DNA of 64,000 bases from QVMM01 sp047030855 (GCA_047030855.1 JBKYIJ010000008.1:248001-312000), one strand, 5' to 3'. Counted from the first letter of the stretch, positions 53,285-63,091 are shown. Program-made: numbers and translations. The notes: generated by a model from the letters alone, not told the origin.

Positions 53285-55078
53285 ATGGATAATCTAGATT
53301 ACGGTGTAGTTGGAAATTGTAAAACGGCTGCTTTAATATCAAAAGAGGGAAGCATCGATTGGCTTTGTTTTCCGGTATTCGATTCTCCATCTGTATTTTC
53401 TAAATTGTTAGATAATGATAAAGGTGGGAGTTTTTCATTCATTGTTTCTGATGGCTATCGTATTACACAAAATTACTTTAAAGAAACAAATATACTTGGT
53501 ACTCGCTTTGCTTCTGATGAGGGTGTATTTGAAGTACTTGATTTTATGCCAAGATATAAGACTCGTGAAGACGAGTATTATATACCTTCCGAGATCTATC
53601 GTTATGTAAGGCTTATTGAAGGTAAACCGCGTTTCAGGATAAATTATACTCCTGTAATGAATTACGCTAGAGATTCAGTCATACATAAAAAGTTTACCGA
53701 CTTTATAAGAACATTTTCTTTAGCAGATGGGACTGATAACATCTATTTATATTCAAGTATTGACTTTGATTCCATATTAAATCAAGAAGAAATTATTCTG
53801 GAGCAGGATCAATACATGTTATTGTCGTATAGTCAGAAATTAGCAAATATAGATATCGACCGTGCTTATCTAGAATATCAGCGTACAAAAATTTACTGGT
53901 TGAACTGGAATAATCGTTCCCGAAAATTTGTAGAATATAATGACTATATCTGTCGCAGTTTGTTAGCTCTTAAATTGATGTGTTATGAGTCATCTGGAGC
54001 TATTATGGCAGCTCTGACCACCAGTATTCCGGAGACAATAGGTGAAGTCCGCAACTGGGATTATCGATTTTGTTGGATTCGTGATGCATCTATGTCTATA
54101 GAAACGCTCATAGAGCTTGGACATCATTCGACAGCGAAACGGTTTATGTCCTTTGTAAAGGATATATTGAAATCTAAATCAGATTCTTTACAAATTATGT
54201 ATGGAATAGATGGTAGCCGTACGTTAAAAGAAGAGATATTACCTCATTTGGCAGGATATGAAAATTCCCAACCGGTAAGAATCGGTAATGCCGCATATTT
54301 CCAAAAACAAAATGACACTTTCGGCTATTTGATGGATGTTATACATAGCTATTATTTCCGTTTTCCTGGGACATTGGGCGAGTTGGAAGAAATGTGGGAA
54401 GTTGTTAAATCGATCATCAGAACGGTTTATATTGTTTGGCGAAATCCTGATCAGAGTATATGGGAGTTCCGTAACATCGAAAAGCATTTTGTCTTCTCGA
54501 AGGTAATGTGTTGGGTAGCTCTTGACAGAGCAATAGAGATAGCTAAACTTTTAAATCAGGCCGATTATGTATCAGCATGGCAAAAAGAAGCGATGGCTAT
54601 AAAAGAAGATGTGATGCTCAATGGCTGGAACGATCAGATTCAAAGTTTTACTCAAGCTTATGATAATACGCATATGGATTCATCATTGCTTTTGATGGAA
54701 CAGTATGGTTTTATAGATGCAGGTAATGATCGCTATATAAAAACGGTAAAGCGTATAAAAGATGAATTATATCATAATGGATTGATGTATCGATATAAAG
54801 TTGATGATGACTTTGGTTTGCCCTCTTCTGCTTTTACTATCTGTACTTTTTGGCTAACTCGTGCATTGTTTATGATTGGAGAGAAAGGCGAAGCCCGGAA
54901 AATATTTGATCAGCTACTGACGTATTCTAATCATCTGGGATTATTTAGTGAGGATCTGGATTTCGAAACCAAGCGTATGATGGGGAATTTCCCTCAGGCG
55001 TATTCCCATCTGGCATTGATAAAGACTGCTTTACTATTCTCGGAGGAACGGAGATATATCAATTTTATTAAACCTTGA
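53285..55078 (+). CDS. Glycoside hydrolase family 15 protein (trehalase/glucoamylase-like)
   Basis: The ATG at 53285 (MDNLDYGVVGNCKTAALIS) gives 597 residues. Markers: SKEGSIDWLCFPVFDSPSVF (N-terminal beta domain), RNWDYRFCWIRDASMSIETL (active-site region), WEFRNIEKHFVFSKVMCWVA with the catalytic Glu position, and LFSEDLDFETKRMMGNFPQA. GH15 members with this pattern hydrolyse trehalose or alpha-glucans. Location 12 bp after otsAB points to trehalose breakdown or recycling. No signal peptide, so cytoplasmic. Confidence 0.88.
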   Translation: MDNLDYGVVGNCKTAALISKEGSIDWLCFPVFDSPSVFSKLLDNDKGGSFSFIVSDGYRITQNYFKETNILGTRFASDEGVFEVLDFMPRYKTREDEYYIPSEIYRYVRLIEGKPRFRINYTPVMNYARDSVIHKKFTDFIRTFSLADGTDNIYLYSSIDFDSILNQEEIILEQDQYMLLSYSQKLANIDIDRAYLEYQRTKIYWLNWNNRSRKFVEYNDYICRSLLALKLMCYESSGAIMAALTTSIPETIGEVRNWDYRFCWIRDASMSIETLIELGHHSTAKRFMSFVKDILKSKSDSLQIMYGIDGSRTLKEEILPHLAGYENSQPVRIGNAAYFQKQNDTFGYLMDVIHSYYFRFPGTLGELEEMWEVVKSIIRTVYIVWRNPDQSIWEFRNIEKHFVFSKVMCWVALDRAIEIAKLLNQADYVSAWQKEAMAIKEDVMLNGWNDQIQSFTQAYDNTHMDSSLLLMEQYGFIDAGNDRYIKTVKRIKDELYHNGLMYRYKVDDDFGLPSSAFTICTFWLTRALFMIGEKGEARKIFDQLLTYSNHLGLFSEDLDFETKRMMGNFPQAYSHLALIKTALLFSEERRYINFIKP

Positions 55079-55117
55079 AAATTGACTCAGTAGAGTTTTT
55101 TATAAGTTATACAATAG

Positions 55118-55155
55118 AGGCACAGGTAATGAGAACCTGTGCCTTTGTTTTTTTA
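55118..55155 (+). terminator. Rho-independent terminator after the trehalose operon
   Basis: AGGCACAGGT (55118-55127) pairs with ACCTGTGCCT (55135-55144), 7-nt loop, followed by TTGTTTTTTT. A strong intrinsic terminator for the rightward operon; the reverse orientation also ends the leftward methyltransferase gene. Confidence 0.88.
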
Positions 55156-55776
55156 TATCTTTTTGCCTACAAAGCGTATAACAGAAGCTTTACCATTATG
55201 TCCTATACCTTCTGCCAGTCTTATTTCTTTTTCTTCTAAAAGATCGATCTCCATCGAATCAAAGATAGAGAGAATTTCTTGCTTCGAATACATCATATCC
55301 ACATATGGCGGACCTCCGGCTAATGGGTTTTGTTGCTGATGTTTTACATGTTCTTTACCGAATCCTTCAATAATAATATGCCCTCCGGTTTTCAACAAAG
55401 GCAATAACGACCTGTGATATTTCTCTTTTAATTGTTCCGGTAGGTGAACATAGGTAAGAGCAATTACATCATAGGAGTCGACAATATAATTTTCAGAGAT
55501 ATCTTCGAAATCAATCACTTTGAATGAAATATTCACGCTATTCTTTTGAGCCAAACGCAAGGCTTTTTCTTTAGCTTGCTGGCTTTGGTCGAAAGCGTCT
55601 ACACTCCATCCCCTTGTTGTTGCATATACACCATTCCGTCCCTCTCCATCAGCCGGAAGAAGAATTTTTCCTGTTGGAAGCGTATCGATGATTTGCTTGA
55701 AGAATAGATTTGGAGCTTCTCCATAGCGGTATTCTTCCATATTGTAACTTTCGTCCCATTTATTATTCATAGTCAT
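55153..55776 (-). CDS. Class I SAM-dependent methyltransferase (TehB/thiopurine-type)
   Basis: 207 residues: N-terminal WDESYNMEEYRYGEAPNLFF, SAM region GKILLPADGEGRNGVYATTR and DAFDQSQQAKEKALRLAQKN, then YDVIALTYVHLPEQLK. The Y-G-x-x-P-N and L-x-x-A-x-G-E-G-R-N pattern belongs to tellurite/thiopurine-type methyltransferases, but the substrate is unknown. Faces the trehalose operon, sharing the terminator. Confidence 0.82.
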   Translation of the reverse strand: MTMNNKWDESYNMEEYRYGEAPNLFFKQIIDTLPTGKILLPADGEGRNGVYATTRGWSVDAFDQSQQAKEKALRLAQKNSVNISFKVIDFEDISENYIVDSYDVIALTYVHLPEQLKEKYHRSLLPLLKTGGHIIIEGFGKEHVKHQQQNPLAGGPPYVDMMYSKQEILSIFDSMEIDLLEEKEIRLAEGIGHNGKASVIRFVGKKI

Positions 55777-55786
55777 TCATTTTTTG

Positions 55787-56701
55787 TTAATATGCACTGA
55801 AGAAATCCGGTTTTATCGTAAATCCTATTCTTACCTGATTTGTATATTTTTTGTAATTCAGCAACCCTTCTCCATAACCGGCATAATAATCCAAAGTTAA
55901 GTATTGATTTGAATTTTTCGATACTCTAAATGATAAAGATGTGTGTAAATTAGGGTTTATAAACTGATCCCGTGGGATTATATTAAGACTGAACCACCAT
56001 AAATTTTTACTATCAATATAATTAACCGAAAAGATACCATAACCTTTATAACGTAACAAATCTTTATTATTACCTCCATCCACATAAGGTAGATACACTT
56101 GAGCTTTAGCCGATAAGCGCATATTATAGAAATATTTGGCTGACAGATTCAGATAGTTCCAACTACGAGAATCTTCTCCTGCTTTTCCATTCGATTCATG
56201 TTCCAGAGAAACCATTACCGCTCCTTTCAGTTTGTTGTTTTTGATAATGTAGTGTCCGACTCCTATTCCGGGATTGTAATTCGTATCGCGGAAAGGGCTC
56301 GATTTGTCATAAATATCCCAGAATGACTTTTGAGAATAAATAATGTACAAAAACGAATTGAATGGCAAGACGCTTCTGGTAACTCTGTGGCGAATACTAA
56401 ACTGGAAGAATGCATCCGCTGTTTTACGGGTTACCGATTTGTTTAAAGGGATTCCCGTTACCATATAATTATCCTTATACACCGCAAAAGGAGCCTGCTT
56501 GTCTAGTACAGACCTTACAAGGTCTTCTGAAACTTCAATCGGTCTATGTTTCAATACATTTATTGACTGCATCTCATTCAGATAGTTATTCCGAAGTGAA
56601 ATACTATCTACCTGTAAGATCGTATTTTCTTGTGAGTAGACCCTGGGTATGTGTATAATGAGGATAAACAATACGATTATTATATAAAATATTGTTTTCA
56701 T
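55787..56701 (-). CDS. pldA: Outer-membrane phospholipase A
   Basis: Starts at the ATG complementary to 56699-56701 (MKTIFYIIIVLFILIIHIPR), 304 residues, with a signal peptide. The catalytic segment is VSLEHESNGKAGEDSRSWN (His/Ser pair with H-x-S-N-G) of OmpLA, preceded by the stretch NPGIGVGHYIIKNN and followed by alternating beta strands ending in an aromatic residue region. It hydrolyses outer-membrane phospholipids. A terminator separates it from the efflux operon upstream. Confidence 0.85.
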   Translation of the reverse strand: MKTIFYIIIVLFILIIHIPRVYSQENTILQVDSISLRNNYLNEMQSINVLKHRPIEVSEDLVRSVLDKQAPFAVYKDNYMVTGIPLNKSVTRKTADAFFQFSIRHRVTRSVLPFNSFLYIIYSQKSFWDIYDKSSPFRDTNYNPGIGVGHYIIKNNKLKGAVMVSLEHESNGKAGEDSRSWNYLNLSAKYFYNMRLSAKAQVYLPYVDGGNNKDLLRYKGYGIFSVNYIDSKNLWWFSLNIIPRDQFINPNLHTSLSFRVSKNSNQYLTLDYYAGYGEGLLNYKKYTNQVRIGFTIKPDFFSAY

Positions 56702-56710
56702 ATCTAAAAA

Positions 56711-56750
56711 AGAGAGCAAAAGACGATTTCAGAATTCGGTTTTGCTCTCT
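56711..56750 (-). terminator. Terminator of the leftward efflux operon
   Basis: AGAGAGCAAAA (56711-56721) pairs with TTTTGCTCTCT (56740-56750); read leftward the stem is followed by a run of T. It separates the efflux/P-II/DUF2892 operon from the downstream pldA gene. Confidence 0.85.
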
Positions 56751-56769
56751 CAGAAACTTATTAATCAAT

Positions 56770-56958
56770 TCACCGTTTAATGTTTAATTTATCGAGCAGG
56801 ATTTCCAACGGACAAAATTTAGTAAATGAAGACTGTATCAGATTCACTCCCACAAATGCAGGCAACAACAGCCATCCGATGGAAACAAAATAAGCCAACG
56901 AAATACCAATCAAAACCATTGTGCCTGCTACTATACGGATAATATATTCACGTTTCAT
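56770..56958 (-). CDS. DUF2892 small membrane protein
   Basis: 62 residues (MKREYIIRIVAGTMVLIGIS) with two helices (VAGTMVLIGISLAYFVSIG and LLLPAFVGVNLIQSSFTKF) and CPLEILLDKLNIKR. YgaP-C-like inner-membrane domain. The ATG at 56958 is preferred over one two codons upstream because the latter overlaps the P-II-like stop. Last gene of the efflux operon. Confidence 0.78.
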   Translation of the reverse strand: MKREYIIRIVAGTMVLIGISLAYFVSIGWLLLPAFVGVNLIQSSFTKFCPLEILLDKLNIKR

Positions 56959-56960
56959 AA

Positions 56961-57272
56961 TCAAATCAATTTAGAGAAGTTTTCTACATCAAGGACAAAA
57001 GCATGTACAGGAAAAGGATTATTCGTTTCAATATTACAACTGTCAATCTCTGTAATAGCATTATCAGCAATTTCTTTTGTCACAAAGCTGAAAAGCATTA
57101 TAGAGTTTGTTTTAGCATTGCTCGCATTAGCCGCAAACCAGCCCAAATTTTCCTCTTTCTTTTTATAGCCAGTGATATTGGTCACACTGAATCGTTTCAC
57201 TCCGGCATCTTGGAGTAGGCTTGCTACCTGCTCCTGATACTCTTTTATACTTAATACAACTAATAGCTTCAT
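56961..57272 (-). CDS. P-II-like small regulatory protein
   Basis: 103 residues: MKLLVVLSIKEYQEQVASLL, an interior KRFSVTNITGYKKKEENLGW, then VTKEIADNAITEIDSCNIET and a final AFVLDVEN. The ferredoxin-like layout matches P-II/CutA-type trimers, without the classical uridylylation loop. In Bacteroidetes such proteins are found next to RND pumps, so it may sense substrate or control the pump. It starts 8 bp after the RND stop. Confidence 0.7.
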   Translation of the reverse strand: MKLLVVLSIKEYQEQVASLLQDAGVKRFSVTNITGYKKKEENLGWFAANASNAKTNSIMLFSFVTKEIADNAITEIDSCNIETNNPFPVHAFVLDVENFSKLI

Positions 57273-57279
57273 AATCATT

Positions 57280-60200
57280 TTACTTTCTTTTCAACATTTT
57301 ATAATACAGTAGTGGTACTACAATCAATGTAAGTACGGTAGAGGTTATTGTTCCTCCCATCAGCGAGATTGCCAGACCTTGAAATATAGGATCGAACAGA
57401 ATTACAATAGCCCCCAGAACTACACCTCCTGCTGTCAAAACTATAGGCGTTGTACGTACAGCCCCTGCTTCGATAACAGCCTGTTTCAACGGGATGCCGT
57501 CTTTGAGCCGTATGTCGATAAAGTCGATAAGTAATACCGAATTTCGCACCATGATTCCGGCAAGAGCTATAAACCCAATCATTGACGGAGCACTAAAGTA
57601 AGCTCCCATAATCCAATGCCCGAATATGATACCAATCAAGGATAACGGTATAGCTGCCAATTGTACCAAGGGTGTAATAAAGTTTTGAAACCAAGCCACA
57701 ATCAGCACATAGATAATGATCAGTACAAATAGAAAAGCCAGCCCCAAATCACGGAATACCTCATATGTTATCTGCCATTCGCCATCCCACTTTAAGGAAA
57801 AGTTGTCTTCATATTTTGGTTGCTCACTATATTCTTCCGACAAAGTATATCCTTCGGGAAGTTTTACCTGCGATAATCTATCAGACACTTCCGTAATAGG
57901 ATATATCGGACTTTCCAAACTTCCTGCAACTTCGGTTAATATATACACTACACGCTTCTGATCTTTGCGATGAATACTCTTTTCTTTTTCTCCTTTTGTA
58001 ACCTTCACTAAATCGCCTACAGGAATAGCCATTCCTTGTTGACTCACCACTTTTAGGCTTAATACATCTTCAATAGTAGATTTCTCTTTTTCAGGCAATT
58101 GAAGGATAATACCAACTTGATTGACAGACGCAGGTTGATGCAACACACCCACGGACATACCCGACAAAGCCGCTCTCATATTCTGAACCACTTGCGCATT
58201 CGGAATGCCCAATTTCATCGCTTTGTCTTTATCCACCTCAAATTTATATTCGGTCTGAGCATCTTCTACCGACCAATCCACATCGACTACATTGTCAGTT
58301 TGCGCCAACAGATCTTTCACCTGTTTGGCTACAGCTATTTGTTGTTCATAGTCAGGGCCATATACTTCGGCTGCAATGGTAGACATGACAGGAGGACCCG
58401 GAGGAACTTCCACCACTTTTACATTGGCATTGTATTTTTTACCGATAGCTTGCAAATCGGCACGCACTGATGTAGCTATATCATGACTCTGTTCACTACG
58501 TTCTCCTTTATCAACAAGGTTGACTTGTATATCGGCCACATTATCACCCATGCGCATATCATAATGGCGAACCAACCCGTTAAAGCTGATAGGAGCGGAT
58601 GTTCCCACATAAGTTTGATAATTCGTTACCTTATCATTCCGACTGATATACACAGCTAATTCTTTAGCTACGGCGGCAGTACGTTCCAATGTCGTTCCCT
58701 CCGGCATATCTATCACTACTTGAAATTCATTCTTATTGTCGAAAGGCAACATTTTTACCGGAACAGATTTTGTATAAAACAACACAAACGATCCTAGTAA
58801 AACGACAGTTAAGCCAATCATAAATGTCCAGCGGCGTTTTCTGCTTTCCAAAAACGGTGTTACTATTTTAGCATATAATTTGTATATTTTCGTTTCGTGC
58901 AAATCTGTTTCTTTTTCTTCACTTTCGTGTTCTTCTCCTTTTTTATCTTTATGTCTTAAGAATAAATAGCCGAAATATGGAGTCAATGTCAGAGCTACCA
59001 GTAAAGAGAAAATCATGGCTATGGATGCACCTATAGGCATCGGACTCATATATGGACCCATCATTCCCGATACGAATGCCATGGGCAGTACGGCAGCGAT
59101 AACAGTCAGCGTTGCCAAGATAGTCGGATTCCCTACCTCATTGATAGCATATAGCGCAGCTTGTAACGGTGGTAGTTTCTTCATCTTGAAGTGACGGTGC
59201 ATATTTTCCGCAATCACAATGGAGTCATCCACAACAATACCTGTAACAAACACCAAAGCAAACAGTGTAATACGATTGAGTGTATATCCCAAGAAGTAAT
59301 AAGCAAAAAGAGTCAGGGCAAACGTTACAGGCACGGAAAGAAATACTACCAATCCGCCACGCCAGCCCATTGCCAACATCACAAACAGGGTTACTACCAC
59401 AATGGCAATAGACAAGTGAAAAAGCAATTCGGATACTTTATGTGATGCCGTTTCTCCGTAGTTACGGGTAACGTCAACATGTATATCATTAGTGATAACA
59501 TCTTTTTTCAGATGCTCTACTTTGTTGATCACTACCTCTGCCAGCTTCATGGCGTCTGCACCTTTTTTCTTAGCAATGGAAATAGTTACGGCAGAATAGT
59601 CATCGGGCATATCCGCTTTTTTATCGCCCGACGCAGCACCATATCCAAACGAAACATATTGTTTAGGGACTTCGGGGCCGTCTTCTACTTCTGCGATTTG
59701 ATACAGATAGACCGGTTGATTATCATTTGTTCCGACAATCAGATTTTTCACTTCTTCCACATTGGTAAAAAAATTGCCTGTTTGCACTGAATAAACCATA
59801 TCGCCTGTTACGATATTTCCGCTTTGCATTTGGGCATTGTTCGCTTGTAGAGTTTGGGTTATAGCTCCAAAGTCTAGTTTACTCTGTGCCATTTTATCCT
59901 TATCGAGCATGACCTTTACCTGACGGCTCTGTCCTCCTACAACATTGACTTGTGCTACATCCGGTATTTTCTTTATTTCGTTGCCAACCACTTCTGCTAC
60001 CTGACGTATCTGATAATCGCCCATCTTATCACTCCAAAGAGTGAAAGCTAATGCAGGAACATCGTCTATGGCTCGCGATTTCACCAAAGGCATAGTTGCG
60101 CCTTGTGGCATACGATCCATATTCTTCATCATCTCATTGTAGAGCTTAACCAACGAACGCTCGACATCTTCACCCACAAAGAATTGTACAGTAAGCATAC

Positions 60201-60480
60201 CCATACCATTCATAGAGGTAGAATATACATGCTCTACCCCTTTGATATTCGAAATGATCTTTTCGATAGGTTGTATTACTCCCGATTCTACTTCCTGAGG
60301 TGTTGCCCCGGGATAACCAATCATAATATCCGCCATAGGGACTTCTATTTGAGGCTCTTCTTCGCGCGGAATGAAATATATGCTGAACAGTCCTAAGAGC
60401 ATAAAGGCAAACATGAGCAGGATACTCAATTTTGACTTGATAAACGCTCCGGCTATTTTTCCTGAAATTCCGTTTTCCAT
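57280..60480 (-). CDS. RND efflux pump inner-membrane transporter (AcrB/HAE-like)
   Basis: 1,066 residues with 12 transmembrane helices in two halves and large periplasmic loops. Markers: IGYPGATPQEVESGVIQPIE in the first porter region, and proton-relay acids in FVTGIVVDDSIVIAENMHRH. The second half includes GIMVRNSVLLIDFIDIR. A normal length for drug/bile-type HAE pumps; the divergent substrate specificity cannot be read. Order MFP-TolC upstream gives a complete tripartite system, with P-II-like and DUF2892 genes following. Confidence 0.93.
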   Translation of the reverse strand: MENGISGKIAGAFIKSKLSILLMFAFMLLGLFSIYFIPREEEPQIEVPMADIMIGYPGATPQEVESGVIQPIEKIISNIKGVEHVYSTSMNGMGMLTVQFFVGEDVERSLVKLYNEMMKNMDRMPQGATMPLVKSRAIDDVPALAFTLWSDKMGDYQIRQVAEVVGNEIKKIPDVAQVNVVGGQSRQVKVMLDKDKMAQSKLDFGAITQTLQANNAQMQSGNIVTGDMVYSVQTGNFFTNVEEVKNLIVGTNDNQPVYLYQIAEVEDGPEVPKQYVSFGYGAASGDKKADMPDDYSAVTISIAKKKGADAMKLAEVVINKVEHLKKDVITNDIHVDVTRNYGETASHKVSELLFHLSIAIVVVTLFVMLAMGWRGGLVVFLSVPVTFALTLFAYYFLGYTLNRITLFALVFVTGIVVDDSIVIAENMHRHFKMKKLPPLQAALYAINEVGNPTILATLTVIAAVLPMAFVSGMMGPYMSPMPIGASIAMIFSLLVALTLTPYFGYLFLRHKDKKGEEHESEEKETDLHETKIYKLYAKIVTPFLESRKRRWTFMIGLTVVLLGSFVLFYTKSVPVKMLPFDNKNEFQVVIDMPEGTTLERTAAVAKELAVYISRNDKVTNYQTYVGTSAPISFNGLVRHYDMRMGDNVADIQVNLVDKGERSEQSHDIATSVRADLQAIGKKYNANVKVVEVPPGPPVMSTIAAEVYGPDYEQQIAVAKQVKDLLAQTDNVVDVDWSVEDAQTEYKFEVDKDKAMKLGIPNAQVVQNMRAALSGMSVGVLHQPASVNQVGIILQLPEKEKSTIEDVLSLKVVSQQGMAIPVGDLVKVTKGEKEKSIHRKDQKRVVYILTEVAGSLESPIYPITEVSDRLSQVKLPEGYTLSEEYSEQPKYEDNFSLKWDGEWQITYEVFRDLGLAFLFVLIIIYVLIVAWFQNFITPLVQLAAIPLSLIGIIFGHWIMGAYFSAPSMIGFIALAGIMVRNSVLLIDFIDIRLKDGIPLKQAVIEAGAVRTTPIVLTAGGVVLGAIVILFDPIFQGLAISLMGGTITSTVLTLIVVPLLYYKMLKRK

Positions 60481-60484
60481 AATT

Positions 60485-61567
60485 TTACTTATTTACAGAT
60501 ACTTTTACTCCGTTATATAATTTGCCTTCGGCTTTAGATACAATTCTGTCATTTTGGCTCAAGCCGGAAAGTACTTCTACCTGATTGCCGATTGTCTTAC
60601 CTAAACGTATCCAGCGAAGATTAGCTTGATTCTGATCGTCTATTACATATACTCCTGTCAGTTGGTCACGATAAACAATTGAGTTTTTATCCAACATAAT
60701 TTTAGAAGAGATATCCTCTCCTGTTTTATTCGGTATCAAAATATTGACATACATGCCGGAGCGGATATTAGTTTTATCTTTTGCGTCGATAGCTAACTTC
60801 ATCGAATATTGTCCCCCTGTACGGAATGCCGACGGACTAAGCTCCGATACTTTTCCATCAATAGTTGTGCCTAATGATTTCAACTCTATTTTGGCAACAT
60901 CTCCTATTTTGACATACGGTATATAGTTTTCGGGAATGGATGCTACGATTTGTAATTCGCCACTCTGCTCAATCGTCAGAATAGGCATTCCTGGGTTTGC
61001 CATACTGCCTTCGTCCAGCATTTTTTGTGTTACCACTCCCGAGAATGGTGCGCGTATATTGGTGTAGGAAAGCATTGCATTTATTTCGTTCATCTGCTGG
61101 CGAGCCATCTGCACTTTCGCATTCATCGATGTGTTTTGCAAAGACACATCTTCGAGTTCCTTGTCTGATACACTGTTTTGGCTGCGCAGTGTTTTGAAAC
61201 GCTCATAATCACGCTGCGCATTCTTTGACGCGGCTTCAGCTTCGGTAATCATAGCCTGTACCTGTGCTTTTTTTGCCAGAATATCATCGCTGCTAATAGA
61301 TACGAGGAGTTGCCCTGACGCTACTTTGTCGCCTGGTTTCACATATATTTTGGTTATATAACCCATCATACGAGTGCTGATATTGGCCGTTTGCTTGGCT
61401 GTGACCTCACCACTAAGATAAAAGCCTTCGTTAGATGACTGAGTTGGAGTGTAAACTTCGACTTTCACTATGGTTCTATCTTTATCCTCGGGCTTGTTGG
61501 ATGAAGAGCAGGAATAGAAAGCCGAGATACCTACTATTACTAAAAATACATTTCTTAAAGTTTTCAT
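60485..61567 (-). CDS. Periplasmic adaptor (membrane fusion protein) of the RND pump
   Basis: 360 residues with a lipoprotein-type signal (MKTLRNVFLVIVGISAFYSC; Cys20 in FYSCSSS). Adaptor domains are seen in FYLSGEVTAKQTANISTRMM, the lipoyl/beta region VKPGDKVASGQLLVSI, an alpha-helical hairpin (AEAASKNAQRDYERFKTLRS), and the distal strand region NIRAPFSGVVTQKMLDEGSM. It bridges the pump to the TolC channel. Four bases precede the pump start. Confidence 0.9.
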   Translation of the reverse strand: MKTLRNVFLVIVGISAFYSCSSSNKPEDKDRTIVKVEVYTPTQSSNEGFYLSGEVTAKQTANISTRMMGYITKIYVKPGDKVASGQLLVSISSDDILAKKAQVQAMITEAEAASKNAQRDYERFKTLRSQNSVSDKELEDVSLQNTSMNAKVQMARQQMNEINAMLSYTNIRAPFSGVVTQKMLDEGSMANPGMPILTIEQSGELQIVASIPENYIPYVKIGDVAKIELKSLGTTIDGKVSELSPSAFRTGGQYSMKLAIDAKDKTNIRSGMYVNILIPNKTGEDISSKIMLDKNSIVYRDQLTGVYVIDDQNQANLRWIRLGKTIGNQVEVLSGLSQNDRIVSKAEGKLYNGVKVSVNK

Positions 61568-61589
61568 ATCTATTTATAGGTTTTGTTTA

Positions 61590-62900
61590 TTATTTCGTCT
61601 TTGATAAAAAATTGAGGTATGCCTCTGTGATATTATATGACATGATGGACTGTGATAGCAGGAGTTTCTGTTGCGAAAGTTGCGCTTGAGCCATCAACAG
61701 GTCAGTGGTGCTGGCTAAACCTTCATGATGGCGATTGGTTAGAATACGTAAGGCTTCGTCGGCTTGCCCTACACTTGTATTTTGCTTGTTTATCTCTATT
61801 TGCAAATCGGTCAGATCTCGCTTAGTTTTATTTAGCTCCAGTTCTTCTTTTTTGATGTGCAGATTGAGCTCTTCTTGCATTTTATCACGTTGAAATTGTG
61901 CAGACTTCATCTTACTCCGATTCTGATTGCCGGAAAATATTGTCCAGCTTAGATTTATACCTACCAAATAAGAATCATTACGGAATTTGAAGGCTTTAGA
62001 ATCATTCAGTCCATACGAACCGAAAGCATTGATACGTGGCAGGAATGCCATTTGTGACGATTTTACCATCATATCAGTTGCATTCACAGCCTTGTTTAAC
62101 ACCATTATATCGGAACGAAAAGATGAAAGTTCAGCGGCTTGATACAGGCTCATCTGTTGGGACAAGGAATCTGTTGTATACACTTCATCGTTAGCATCCT
62201 GTCCCATCAAAAGCCGTAGCCCGTCGGAAGCATTATGTATATTACTTTCAGCTTTTGCCAGGGCTGCCTCAATCGTATTCACCTGTACCTGAGCATTCAA
62301 CACATCCGATTTTTGAACTAATCCTTGATTATAAAAATTGGAAACTGATTGATGTATTTGTTTCACATCATCTAATGATTTTTGAAGAATGTTTCGAGCC
62401 TGATACGACATTTGTAATTGAGTATATGCTTTTCGCACTTCAAACTCAATATATTCTTTAGTTCGTTCGACCTTATGTCTATAGACTTCTTCGTTAGCTT
62501 TTGCCCCTTTCCGTGCATAAATCATGTCCATATTCAGCAATGGTAGCTTAGCCTCTACCTGCGTACTGTAATTTTGGCTGGCTCCCGGATTGTTTAGCTT
62601 GGCAGGATCGAAATCCATAGCTGTAACAGATTCTTGTTGTAGCAAAAAGCCAAATGCATTCAATGGATTATTGGTACTTAAAGCGGTATACCCTACCGTA
62701 ATTTGAGGAAGGAATACGGCATCTGTTTGATGATAATTTGCATTCGCTACTTTGCCATCTAAATCGGACATTTTCACATTACTGTTATTTTTCACTGCTA
62801 TTTCTACAGCTTTATCAACGGTGATGTATGGTGAATTTTGCGCCTGGATAGAGAGGCCAAGCCAAATCACACTTAATGTAATAATTATCGCTCTTTTCAT
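61590..62900 (-). CDS. TolC-family outer-membrane efflux channel
   Basis: From the ATG complementary to 62898-62900 (MKRAIIITLSVIWLGLSIQA), 436 residues, signal peptide at the start. Two repeated halves of coiled-coil helices: VDKAVEIAVKNNSNVKMSDL and PRINAFGSYGLNDSKAFKFR, then TDLLMAQAQLSQQKLLLSQS. It forms the outer-membrane exit duct with the downstream adaptor and pump genes, which it precedes by 22 bp. First gene of the leftward operon; operator boxes lie 32-100 bp upstream. Confidence 0.9.
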   Translation of the reverse strand: MKRAIIITLSVIWLGLSIQAQNSPYITVDKAVEIAVKNNSNVKMSDLDGKVANANYHQTDAVFLPQITVGYTALSTNNPLNAFGFLLQQESVTAMDFDPAKLNNPGASQNYSTQVEAKLPLLNMDMIYARKGAKANEEVYRHKVERTKEYIEFEVRKAYTQLQMSYQARNILQKSLDDVKQIHQSVSNFYNQGLVQKSDVLNAQVQVNTIEAALAKAESNIHNASDGLRLLMGQDANDEVYTTDSLSQQMSLYQAAELSSFRSDIMVLNKAVNATDMMVKSSQMAFLPRINAFGSYGLNDSKAFKFRNDSYLVGINLSWTIFSGNQNRSKMKSAQFQRDKMQEELNLHIKKEELELNKTKRDLTDLQIEINKQNTSVGQADEALRILTNRHHEGLASTTDLLMAQAQLSQQKLLLSQSIMSYNITEAYLNFLSKTK

Positions 62901-62931
62901 TTTTATCATGTTCTTTATTATCGTTTATTTT

Positions 62932-63000
62932 ATTTTCCATTGGAAATATACAGCAAAGGAAAATAATATTTTCCAAAGAAACAAATTTCCACAGGAAAAT
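62932..63000. promoter_or_regulatory. Three palindromic operator boxes between the efflux operon and the DUF134 gene
   Basis: ATTTTCC-ATT-GGAAAT (62932-62947), GGAAAATA-A-TATTTTCC (62958-62974) and ATTTCC-ACA-GGAAAAT (62985-63000) occur within 69 bp. They match the box before the MarR gene at 46825. A -7 element TATCTTTG at 63053-63060 serves the DUF134 gene, and GAACATATGTTC (63031-63042) is a separate palindrome. The boxes may control both divergent transcripts. Confidence 0.65.
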
Positions 63001-63091
63001 ATAGTAAAATATTATTTATTGCATTATTACGAACATATGTTCATAATAATATTATCTTTGAATGTTTTAAAACCGCAATCAAATAATATTT

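Noticed and set aside
58099..59790. Rightward frames inside the RND pump gene
   Set aside because: Shadow frames of the pump; low-complexity His/Phe-rich translations typical of antisense.
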